DNA of 20,073 nucleotides from Synechococcus sp. UW140 (GTDB taxonomy: Bacteria > Cyanobacteriota > Cyanobacteriia > PCC-6307 > Cyanobiaceae). How positions within the stretch are numbered: the stretch's first letter is position 1; every line of letters begins with the position of its first letter. The position numbers and the translations under genes were made by a program. The notes beneath the pieces were generated by a model. That model saw nothing but the letters and a program-made list of their open reading frames with translations, had not been told where the DNA came from and ran no database searches. Where the stretch lies: assembly GCA_945878795.1 (NCBI GenBank), contig CAMDWF010000006.1, positions 1 to 20,073 on the forward strand. Reading direction: 5' to 3'. Of the stretch, positions 14,183 to 20,073 are shown in pieces.

Positions 14183-15736
14183 CTAGAATTCCTCAGTCGC
14201 CACCCCACGGGCAATCCGGCCAAGATCAGCCCGTTCGTCAGTGGTAATGCGATGGGGCACACCACTGATAATGCGCTCAAAGTTAGAGAATGAATCTTTA
14301 ATTTCGGGTCCGTTACCGGTAATCACGAACTCGCGTATTCCTTTATCGTGCCAAGAGCCTCTCATTTTAAATACATTAAGCGCCCGGGCCATCTCTCCAC
14401 GAATTTCAACATACTGAAGCAGCAAGATCGTATCGGTAATTGTTGATATATGCGAATCAGTTATGGAATGACTACCCATAAACTCCTCAGACGTATTCGT
14501 AAAGAATCCAGCAATCTCCTCCTGCTTAGCATAGCCAGTTACCCCAATTACAAATTGCCTAAAGGCATTATGGCTAACGCCACGGGCCAAGGCCGAAAGT
14601 GAATCGATTGCCATTCGCGATGGCTTAAATTCGCTAATTTCAGTTTTAATAATTTGCAGGTGATCTTCCAATCCCGTGGATTCGGGATAGGCGCAGATAA
14701 TTTTTAACAAGCCATCCTGCTCCATTTGTTCAAAGTCGATGCCCCAGCTGGTGGCATTGCGGAGTAGCTGAGCCCTCGACTCTTCATAGGCAAACAAAAT
14801 TGCTCTTTCCTTACTGCGACAAGCATCTTCGATGAACTTACTTACCAAAAGGGTTTTGCCCGTTCCCGTTGCACCTGTGGCCAGAATGATCGAATCCTTG
14901 AAAAAACCACCGCCACACATTTCATCTAGACGCGGCACGCCCGAACTCAACCGCACATTGGAAGATCGCTGCGTAAGTCGCATAGCTCCCAAGGGGAAAA
15001 TGTTGACACCATGGGCTCCCATCGTGAAAGGGAATTCACCTTTCATATGGGTCGTGCCACGGAGTTTAAGGATTTCAACGGTACGGCGGCGACGTTCTCC
15101 CTCTAGAACATTCCGCAAGATAACAACATTATCGCTGACAAATTCTTCGACTCCATAACGGGCGATTGGACCATATTCGTCAATGCGTTCCGTCGTCATC
15201 AAGGTGGTTACTCCAATTTCCTTGAGACGGGCAATTAGCCGGAATATCTCTCGCCGCACGACAGATACAGCATCGTATTGCTGAAAAACAGCCGTAATAG
15301 AGTCAATGGCCACCCGTCGGGCTTTATACTTGCGAATCGCATAATTAATACGTTCGATAAGACCTGAAAGATCAAAGCTGCCTGCCACATCCTGTCCCTC
15401 GGGATCAGGCGAAGCATCAAGGATAAAAAGCTTATCCTGCTCAACCATTTCACGCAGATTCCAGCCAAAGCTGGCCGCGTTACGTAAGATATCAAGGGGT
15501 GACTCTTCGAAAGTGACAAATATCCCAGGTTCATTAAAATCCCGTATGCCATTATGCAAAAAATTCAACGAGAATACAGTTTTCCCAGTACCGGAAGTCC
15601 CACTGATCAAAGTCGAGCGTCCAATGGGTAAACCTCCGTGCAGAATATCATCGAAACCCTCCATCCCCGTAGGGAGCTTCTGCACCTGCATTAGGGCTGT
15701 GCCAGGGGTGTTGCTGGATAAATTAGGATCCTGCAT
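14183..15736 (-). CDS. kaiC: Circadian clock protein KaiC
   Basis: KaiC is the hexameric autokinase/autophosphatase/ATPase at the core of the cyanobacterial clock. The 517 residues hold two RecA-like halves. CI has Walker A GTSGTGKT (46-53) and catalytic E77/E78. CII has Walker A GATGTGKT (288-295) and E318/E319. The phosphorylation sites S431 and T432 and the nearby T426 (ITDSHISTITDT) are at the S. elongatus positions. The C-terminal A-loop and tail (about 488-517), the KaiA binding site, are present but end in a diverged ATEEF. All catalytic parts look intact. The ATG at 15736 gives the expected N-terminus. It lies 59 AT-rich bases after kaiB. Confidence 0.98.
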   Translation of the reverse strand: MQDPNLSSNTPGTALMQVQKLPTGMEGFDDILHGGLPIGRSTLISGTSGTGKTVFSLNFLHNGIRDFNEPGIFVTFEESPLDILRNAASFGWNLREMVEQDKLFILDASPDPEGQDVAGSFDLSGLIERINYAIRKYKARRVAIDSITAVFQQYDAVSVVRREIFRLIARLKEIGVTTLMTTERIDEYGPIARYGVEEFVSDNVVILRNVLEGERRRRTVEILKLRGTTHMKGEFPFTMGAHGVNIFPLGAMRLTQRSSNVRLSSGVPRLDEMCGGGFFKDSIILATGATGTGKTLLVSKFIEDACRSKERAILFAYEESRAQLLRNATSWGIDFEQMEQDGLLKIICAYPESTGLEDHLQIIKTEISEFKPSRMAIDSLSALARGVSHNAFRQFVIGVTGYAKQEEIAGFFTNTSEEFMGSHSITDSHISTITDTILLLQYVEIRGEMARALNVFKMRGSWHDKGIREFVITGNGPEIKDSFSNFERIISGVPHRITTDERADLGRIARGVATEEF

Positions 15737-15795
15737 GAATCGAGAAAAATGAGGTTTAATTGAAAATTAGACAACGTTTATGTAGATTTATCCAC
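15737..15795 (-). promoter_or_regulatory. AT-rich kaiB-kaiC spacer
   Basis: This 59-base gap is strongly AT-rich compared with the rest of the window and has no obvious Shine-Dalgarno sequence before the kaiC ATG. It may hold an internal promoter, an RNA-processing site or a translation control element that sets KaiB:KaiC ratio. No convincing -10/-35 pair is visible, so this is a suggestion only. Confidence 0.3.
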
Positions 15796-16143
15796 TCAGC
15801 TCTCCGGTTCAGGTCCAGTAAAAAGCCCATCCTCAGCTTCGTAAGAATCGTCGTTGAGTTCCTCAAAAAGTAGATCGAGACCAATCAGTACCCTTTCGCG
15901 ATCAGATAAATCACCGATAATGCGGCGAACCGGAGGTGGCAAGATCTTGGCAAGGGTAGGTGTCGCTAAGATTTTGTCTTCTTCTGCCAGCTGGGGATTC
16001 TTGAGGACGTCAATTACTTTGAGAGCATAAACTCCTCGAAACTCGGTCTCAAGGATATTCCGCAATGTTTTTAGGGCACGCATCGAATTGGGGGTGTTTC
16101 CTGCCACGTAAAGCTTCAGGATGTAGGTCTTACGGGGTGACAT
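15796..16143 (-). CDS. kaiB: Circadian clock protein KaiB
   Basis: KaiB is the fold-switching thioredoxin-like clock protein that binds KaiC CI at night, captures KaiA and displaces SasA. The first 92 or so residues are nearly the S. elongatus sequence (MSPRKTYILKLYVAGNTPNS, VIDVLKNPQLAEEDKILATP, RRIIGDLSDRERVLIGLDLL). The total is 115 residues against 102 in S. elongatus. The extra C-terminal tail is acidic (about 93-115, with DDSYEAEDGLFTGPEPES). The ATG at 16143 is only 2 bases from the kaiA stop (TAA-AA-ATG), so kaiA and kaiB must share a transcript or have the kaiB promoter inside kaiA. Confidence 0.98.
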   Translation of the reverse strand: MSPRKTYILKLYVAGNTPNSMRALKTLRNILETEFRGVYALKVIDVLKNPQLAEEDKILATPTLAKILPPPVRRIIGDLSDRERVLIGLDLLFEELNDDSYEAEDGLFTGPEPES

Positions 16144-16145
16144 TT

Positions 16146-17027
16146 TTAAGATTGGTCCATGGCGAAGGAGATAGCTGACTTAATAGGCCTACTCTTAACG
16201 GCCGCCAGGTCTAGGGGGGCATCGGGCGGAACGGAGCGACGGTACATCTCACAAAGATGGGCCATCACATCAAGAAGGGCAAGGCGGTAATCCTGGAGAA
16301 AATCGGTTTTGTGTCCCTCTAGCTTGACTTGCTTATCATACTCGTCGATCAGATTCATGTGAATTTCAACCGTACAGGTAATCGGTAGATCACTAAAAAA
16401 GGCGGTATAGACAAAACTCTCCAGGGCCCGATTGGCGGTGTCAGGATCCTGAAAATAACTGATCAGCAGGTCCCTGTAGCTGAGCTTAAGGGAATCCAGT
16501 AGGTCCCTACGTTCACTTTCACCTAGATGACGAAGGAAGCGTGAGGGATCTCGCTTGTAATAAACTCCTAAGTAGCCCAGGCGACCATTCAGGCGATTGG
16601 CCAATTTCCAACGATCGCTGGCGTCATTACCAGGCCGACCCCCCTGGCTGCCGCCATGGGCAAGGCCCCTTCGCAAGAATCGGGAAACAGCCGCATCAAA
16701 CGAATAACTCAACTGCACCAACTGGTCAGGAGGCAGATGAATTTCGGCGTCGTGATATTCCTGCCGACCCGTCACCTCACCGATGACCACCGCGGGCAGA
16801 AACAATCCCTTCTCCCCCAAAGCGCGAAAGACATCGGCAGCAAGCACACCCTGCTCCAGCAGGACCGCATCGAAATCTTCCCGGCGTTGATCCAGCACCT
16901 CAACAGGATTTTCACCGGGATCGAGCGACACCAATTGGTAGCGGCCACCTTGAAGCCACTGACCACAAGCCTGGGCCAACCCGGGGGCCCTCAGCAAGGA
17001 AGCGATGGTCAGCAGGGGCTCGGGCAT
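16146..17027 (-). CDS. kaiA: Circadian clock protein KaiA
   Basis: KaiA stimulates KaiC autophosphorylation by binding its C-terminal tail. The 293 residues from the ATG at 17027 comprise a pseudo-receiver-like N-domain (about 1-125, diverged) and a linker (about 125-140). The conserved four-helix KaiC-binding domain runs from about 146 to 266 (RLGYLGVYYKRDPSRFLR, FFSDLPITCTVEIHMNLIDEY, LLDVMAHLCEMYRRSVP). A tail of about 25 residues extends past the point where S. elongatus KaiA ends. The frame stays open upstream to 17207, overlapping rplU, but that part has no KaiA similarity. kaiA is divergent from rplU. Marine Prochlorococcus lack kaiA, so this is not that genus. Confidence 0.97.
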   Translation of the reverse strand: MPEPLLTIASLLRAPGLAQACGQWLQGGRYQLVSLDPGENPVEVLDQRREDFDAVLLEQGVLAADVFRALGEKGLFLPAVVIGEVTGRQEYHDAEIHLPPDQLVQLSYSFDAAVSRFLRRGLAHGGSQGGRPGNDASDRWKLANRLNGRLGYLGVYYKRDPSRFLRHLGESERRDLLDSLKLSYRDLLISYFQDPDTANRALESFVYTAFFSDLPITCTVEIHMNLIDEYDKQVKLEGHKTDFLQDYRLALLDVMAHLCEMYRRSVPPDAPLDLAAVKSRPIKSAISFAMDQS

Positions 17028-17188
17028 CGAGCGTCGCAGGGGGGCTGGGCCCAGAACTATGGGTATCTTGACGAACAGAGGCCCCGAAAGCGAGGATATG
17101 TGATTGTCTTTCGAAATTCGTGAGCCCAGGCCCAATGGCGTCATCCCGCCAAGGATGGCTGCCAGCCTGGCCGCGCCCCGCCTGCACC
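17028..17188. promoter_or_regulatory. Divergent promoter region kaiA / rplU
   Basis: This 161-base spacer must drive kaiA (minus) and rplU-rpmA (plus). It contains the palindrome TTTCGAAA at 17109-17116, near its centre. TTGACG near 17069 resembles a -35 for rplU, but no good -10 lies at the proper distance. Neither gene has a strong Shine-Dalgarno sequence at the chosen start. Promoter positions cannot be fixed from sequence alone. Confidence 0.45.
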
Positions 17189-17548
17189 ATGACAGATTCC
17201 GTTCCAACCCAAGGCACCGCCTACGCCATCGTCGAGGCTTCGGGCCAGCAGTTCTGGCTGCAGCCCAACCGATATCTCGACCTGGACCGTCTTGATGCGG
17301 AGGTCGACAGCACCGTGACCCTGGACACCGTCCTCCTGGTTAAGGATGCCAGCGGCACCACCCTGGGCCGTCCCTACGTGGAGCAAGCCCAGGTGGAACT
17401 GAAGATTTTGGCCCACCGCCGTGGTCCCAAAATTCTGGTGTACAAGATGCGTCCCAAAAAGAAAACCCGCCGCAAAAATGGTCATCGCCAGGAGCTCACC
17501 CGGGTGATGGTCCAGGCCATCACCGTGGCGGGCAAGCCAGTCGCCTAA
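17189..17548 (+). CDS. rplU: 50S ribosomal protein L21
   Basis: L21 binds 23S rRNA in the large subunit. The 119 residues include YAIVEASGQQFWLQPNRYLD at the start of the fold, LGRPYVEQAQVELKILAH in the middle, and the basic KMRPKKKTRRKNGHRQ segment near residues 88-103 that is typical of L21. I chose the ATG at 17189, which puts a short tail before the conserved AYAIVEASG. The frame is open further upstream but unconserved. rpmA follows 63 bases downstream on the same strand, the standard rplU-rpmA pair. The gene is divergent from kaiA. Confidence 0.95.
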   Translation: MTDSVPTQGTAYAIVEASGQQFWLQPNRYLDLDRLDAEVDSTVTLDTVLLVKDASGTTLGRPYVEQAQVELKILAHRRGPKILVYKMRPKKKTRRKNGHRQELTRVMVQAITVAGKPVA

Positions 17549-17611
17549 AGCTCCCAGCTCCCTGTTTATTCGGGGAAACCCCCTTTTAACCATCCCTTTG
17601 CTTCCCCTCCC

Positions 17612-17875
17612 ATGGCCCACAAGAAAGGCACAGGCTCCACTCGCAATGGCCGCGACTCCAACTCCAAGCGCTTGGGGGTCAAGGCCTATGGCGGCGAAAC
17701 CGTAAGTGCTGGTTCAATTCTGATCCGCCAACGCGGCACGGCCGTGATGCCTGGGGTCAATGTCGGCAGAGGTTCAGACGACACCCTCTACGCCCTTGTG
17801 GACGGAGTCGTTAACTTTGAATCGATCAAACGGGGACTGCGCAACCGCAAGCGCATCAACATCGCTGTCGCCTGA
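17612..17875 (+). CDS. rpmA: 50S ribosomal protein L27
   Basis: L27 reaches the peptidyl-transferase centre of the large subunit. The 87 residues begin MAHKKGTGSTRNGRDSNSKR and contain the L27 signature RGTAVMPGVNVGRGSDDTLY, followed by a basic end. The N-terminus starts directly with AHKKG, without the cleaved presequence found in Firmicutes. The stop at 17873-17875 lies inside the truB frame, so the two genes overlap or abut. Confidence 0.97.
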   Translation: MAHKKGTGSTRNGRDSNSKRLGVKAYGGETVSAGSILIRQRGTAVMPGVNVGRGSDDTLYALVDGVVNFESIKRGLRNRKRINIAVA

Positions 17876-18764
17876 GCTGGCCGCGCTCCCCTGCGGATTT
17901 CTGGTCCTCGACAAGCCCTGCGGACCCACCTCCCACACCTGTGTCAACAGGGTGCGTAGGGCCTTTGGCATCAAGAAGGTTGGCCATGGCGGCACCCTCG
18001 ACCCTGCGGTCAGTGGGGTTCTTCCCATTGCCCTGGGGGCCGCCACCCGCCTGTTGCCCTACCTCCCGGGACTTAAGGCCTACGAAGGCACGATCCAACT
18101 GGGGCTGCGAACCAGCAGCGATGACCTCCAAGGCGAAGTGGTGCAACGGGCCCCCGTTCCTGAACTGACAATTGAGCGGATTGAAACCCTGCTTGAGTGC
18201 TTCAGGGGCACCCATCTGCAGTGCCCTCCCCAGATCTCGGCTGTTCATGTCCATGGCGAACGGGCCTATGCCTTGGCACGACGGGGAGAAGTGGTGCGCC
18301 TGGAACCCAGGAGCGTCACCCTGCACGAACTCAGCCTCCTGAACTGGAATCCAGTTCTGGCTCAGGTCTCTCTGCGTGTCCGCTGTTCCGCCGGCACCTA
18401 CATTCGCGCCCTCGCCAGGGACATGGGAGAACACCTGGGCTGCGGTGGTGCGCTATCCCAGCTCCGCCGCAGCGAAGCCCTCGGCTTCACCCTCGCCCAG
18501 GCCTTCCCCCTGGACAACCTCGATCAAGAACCCAGGCCTCCGCTTCTCGATCCCCTACTGGCCCTGCCCCACCTTGGCCGGCGCCAATTGACGGCAGCAG
18601 AAGTGCTGGACTGGAGCTGTGGCCGCCGCCTCTCGGCAGCAGCCCACCACCTTGAGGATGAAGCCGTGGCGGTTCTTAACCTGGAGGGTCGGCTCGCCGG
18701 CATCGCCCGAGCCGTGGCCGGCGACCAGCTCCAACCCCGCCTGGTGTTTCAAGCGGAAAGCTGA
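17817..18764 (+). CDS. truB: tRNA pseudouridine-55 synthase TruB
   Basis: TruB isomerises U55 to pseudouridine in the T-loop of tRNAs. The conserved body starts at GFLVLDKPCGPTSHTCVN, followed by KKVGHGGTLDPAVSGVLPIALG with the catalytic Asp (GTLDP). RCSAGTYIRALARDMGEHLGCGGALSQLRRSEALG is the second family block, here cited by its ends RCSAGTYIRALARD and LSQLRRSEALG. The start is uncertain: no ATG, GTG or TTG lies between rpmA's end and the conserved core. The nearest is TTG at 17817 (315 residues, overlapping rpmA by 59 bases), then ATG at 17760. A CTG at 17865 or 17877 would give a more usual N-terminus. Confidence 0.9.
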   Translation: MNRSNGDCATASASTSLSPELAALPCGFLVLDKPCGPTSHTCVNRVRRAFGIKKVGHGGTLDPAVSGVLPIALGAATRLLPYLPGLKAYEGTIQLGLRTSSDDLQGEVVQRAPVPELTIERIETLLECFRGTHLQCPPQISAVHVHGERAYALARRGEVVRLEPRSVTLHELSLLNWNPVLAQVSLRVRCSAGTYIRALARDMGEHLGCGGALSQLRRSEALGFTLAQAFPLDNLDQEPRPPLLDPLLALPHLGRRQLTAAEVLDWSCGRRLSAAAHHLEDEAVAVLNLEGRLAGIARAVAGDQLQPRLVFQAES

Positions 18765-18846
18765 GCTGGCCCATGGGAAGGCCCAACTGGCAGGATTTTT
18801 GCCACAGGAAGTCCACCTGTCCGCCCACCGTTCCCCCCCGCTTCTG

Positions 18847-19638
18847 ATGGCTGGCCATAGCAAATGGTCCCAGATCAAACGCACCAAAGCAGTTGTCGAT
18901 GCCAAACGCGGCGCGGTGTTCACCCGCTTGGGTCGGGAAATCATGGTGGCAGCGAGAGGTGGCGCCGATCCAGCCGGGAACTTCCAGTTGCGCACCGCCA
19001 TCGAAAAGGCCAAGGCCGCAGGCGTGCCCAATATCAACATCGATCGGGCGATCGCCAAGGGTGCCGGATCCAGTGGCGCCGACGCTGAACTCTTTGAAGC
19101 GGTGCGCTACGAGGGCTATGGGGCGGGAGGCGTGGCCGTTTTGGTGGAAGCCTTCACCGATAACCGCAACCGAACAGCCGCAGACCTGAGACTGGCCTTC
19201 GGCAAGCAGGGAGGCAACCTCGGCGAAACCGGTTGCGTCAGCTATCTATTTGTGCAGCGATCGGTGGTCCGTGTCGACCTGAACAGTTGCCAAAGTGATC
19301 CAGAAGAGGCGTTTGTAGAACTCCTGCTCGCCCTGGAGGAAGGAGGTGGTCCTGCTGCCCTGAGCTGGCAGATCGAGGCGGATGGGGCCGAGGTCATTGG
19401 CGAATTTGCCGACCTCGAAGCGCTTCAGGATGGTTTGAGACGCCTTGGCCTTGGGGTAAGGGAATGGGAGCACCGTTGGATCCCGGTTAGACCCTGTCAC
19501 CTAGAGAACATCGAATCCGTACGGACCTGTCTGCGCATGTTGGAAGTGATCGAAGACCTGGACGACGTTCGCAGCGTCGTCAGCAATCTGGAGGTGGATG
19601 ACACCCTGCTGGAGCAGATTCTCGCGGCCTCCAGCTGA
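18847..19638 (+). CDS. yebC: YebC/PmpR-family regulatory or translation protein
   Basis: The 263-residue protein starts MAGHSKWSQIKRTKAVVDAK, the hallmark of the YebC/TACO1 family, and continues with NFQLRTAIEKAKAAGVPNIN and YEGYGAGGVAVLVEAFTDNRNRT. TGCVSYLF marks the start of the middle domain. Family members have been described as DNA-binding regulators and as factors aiding translation of proline stretches. Length is near the usual 240-250, with a slightly diverged C-terminal part (after about 195). The ATG at 18847 is set by the invariant N-terminus. It lies 82 bases after truB and is convergent with nagB after 26 bases, where only a weak CCCC/GGGG stem (19654-19664) is seen. Confidence 0.95.
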   Translation: MAGHSKWSQIKRTKAVVDAKRGAVFTRLGREIMVAARGGADPAGNFQLRTAIEKAKAAGVPNINIDRAIAKGAGSSGADAELFEAVRYEGYGAGGVAVLVEAFTDNRNRTAADLRLAFGKQGGNLGETGCVSYLFVQRSVVRVDLNSCQSDPEEAFVELLLALEEGGGPAALSWQIEADGAEVIGEFADLEALQDGLRRLGLGVREWEHRWIPVRPCHLENIESVRTCLRMLEVIEDLDDVRSVVSNLEVDDTLLEQILAASS

Positions 19639-19664
19639 ATCAGGGCCAAGGCACCCCGCAGGGG

Positions 19665-20073
19665 CTAACGCCCAAGGGCGGCCGGATCCGCCACCACAGT
19701 CACATCCGGGTGACCCTGAAGCCAGCTCGCGGGTAGATCGGCCGTAGGGGACTCCTCAAAGGCGCGGCGCAGCACGGCTGCTTTGGCCACACCGGTCGCC
19801 ACCAAGAGAATACGGCGCGCGTTGAGAATCTCACTGAGGCCAAGGCTGATGGCCTGATCTGGCACCTGGTCCGGATCGCCCCCAAAGGCAAATGCATTGG
19901 CGTCTCGGGTGCTGGCGGTCAGGGCGACACAACGGCAGACCACTTCGGGACCACAGGGGGGTTCGTTGAAACCCACATGGCCATTGGCTCCAATGCCGAG
20001 GATTTGGAGCCCCAGACCTCCCTTGCTCGCCAGCAAGGAGCCATAGCGCAGAGCCTCAGCCGCCGGATCACCC
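19665..20073 (-). CDS. nagB: Glucosamine-6-phosphate deaminase (3' part only)
   Basis: NagB converts glucosamine-6-phosphate to fructose-6-phosphate and ammonia. The C-terminal 135 or so residues are in the window; the start lies beyond the right edge. The signature LQILGIGANGHVGFNEPP, carrying the catalytic-site Asn-Gly-His, is clear, and TASTRDANAFAFGG, QAISLGLSEILNARRILLVATGVAKA follow as in the family (given here as separate blocks QAISLGLSEIL and RRILLVATGVAKA). The TAG stop is at 19667-19665. The related 6-phosphogluconolactonase family is less likely because of the FNEP motif. It is convergent with the YebC-family gene. Confidence 0.9.
   Translation of the reverse strand, partial: GDPAAEALRYGSLLASKGGLGLQILGIGANGHVGFNEPPCGPEVVCRCVALTASTRDANAFAFGGDPDQVPDQAISLGLSEILNARRILLVATGVAKAAVLRRAFEESPTADLPASWLQGHPDVTVVADPAALGR

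Noticed and set aside
17028..17207. 60-codon N-terminal extension of kaiA into rplU
   Set aside because: No similarity to KaiA, overlaps the divergent rplU start, and the ATG at 17027 gives the expected length.
19639..19664. Terminator between the YebC-family gene and nagB
   Set aside because: Only a 4-bp CCCC/GGGG stem with a 3-base loop and no T-run; too weak to call.

Overview
The window looks like a chromosomal segment of a GC-rich picocyanobacterium of the Synechococcus/Cyanobium type. The strongest evidence is a complete circadian-clock cluster (kaiA, kaiB, kaiC) divergent from rplU-rpmA. Its KaiC keeps the residue numbering of the Synechococcus elongatus protein, with S431/T432 at exactly 431/432. 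NusG, SecE, enolase and UbiB-type proteins also fit this group. I see no tRNA, rRNA, CRISPR array, IS element or prophage, and no gene-free stretch longer than 300 bases.

Left part (1-4693, minus strand): a co-directional run gloA > clpB2-type AAA+ chaperone > secE > nusG > rplK (cut by the window edge). secE and nusG overlap as TGATG. The 180-base nusG-rplK gap holds a series of short GC-rich stem-loops spaced about 25 bases apart.

Middle (4889-9302, plus strand): eno, then an aldo/keto reductase broken by a -1 frameshift and carrying a perfect 16-bp inverted repeat, then an intact GMC-type flavin oxidoreductase 3 bases later, then a YidB/DUF937-family protein. On the minus strand (9381-11992) a three-gene group follows: a one-membrane-segment coiled-coil protein, a 119-residue unknown, and an ABC1/UbiB-family kinase-like protein.

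Clock region (12117-17027): an OmpR-type response regulator and a membrane histidine kinase (plus strand) run convergently into kaiC, with only 5 bases between stop codons. kaiA, kaiB and kaiC lie on the minus strand. kaiA and kaiB are separated by 2 bases, so there is no room for the kaiBC promoter known from S. elongatus, whereas kaiB and kaiC are separated by 59 AT-rich bases. kaiB, kaiC and the kinase gene look visibly richer in A/T-ending codons than their neighbours.

Right part (17189-20073): rplU, rpmA, truB (no ordinary start codon at the expected place) and a YebC/PmpR-family gene on the plus strand, facing a partial nagB on the minus strand. Most of the window is conserved housekeeping DNA. 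The parts worth a second look are the hairpin series before rplK, the palindrome-bearing frameshifted reductase, the two-component pair beside the clock genes, and the compact kaiAB arrangement.
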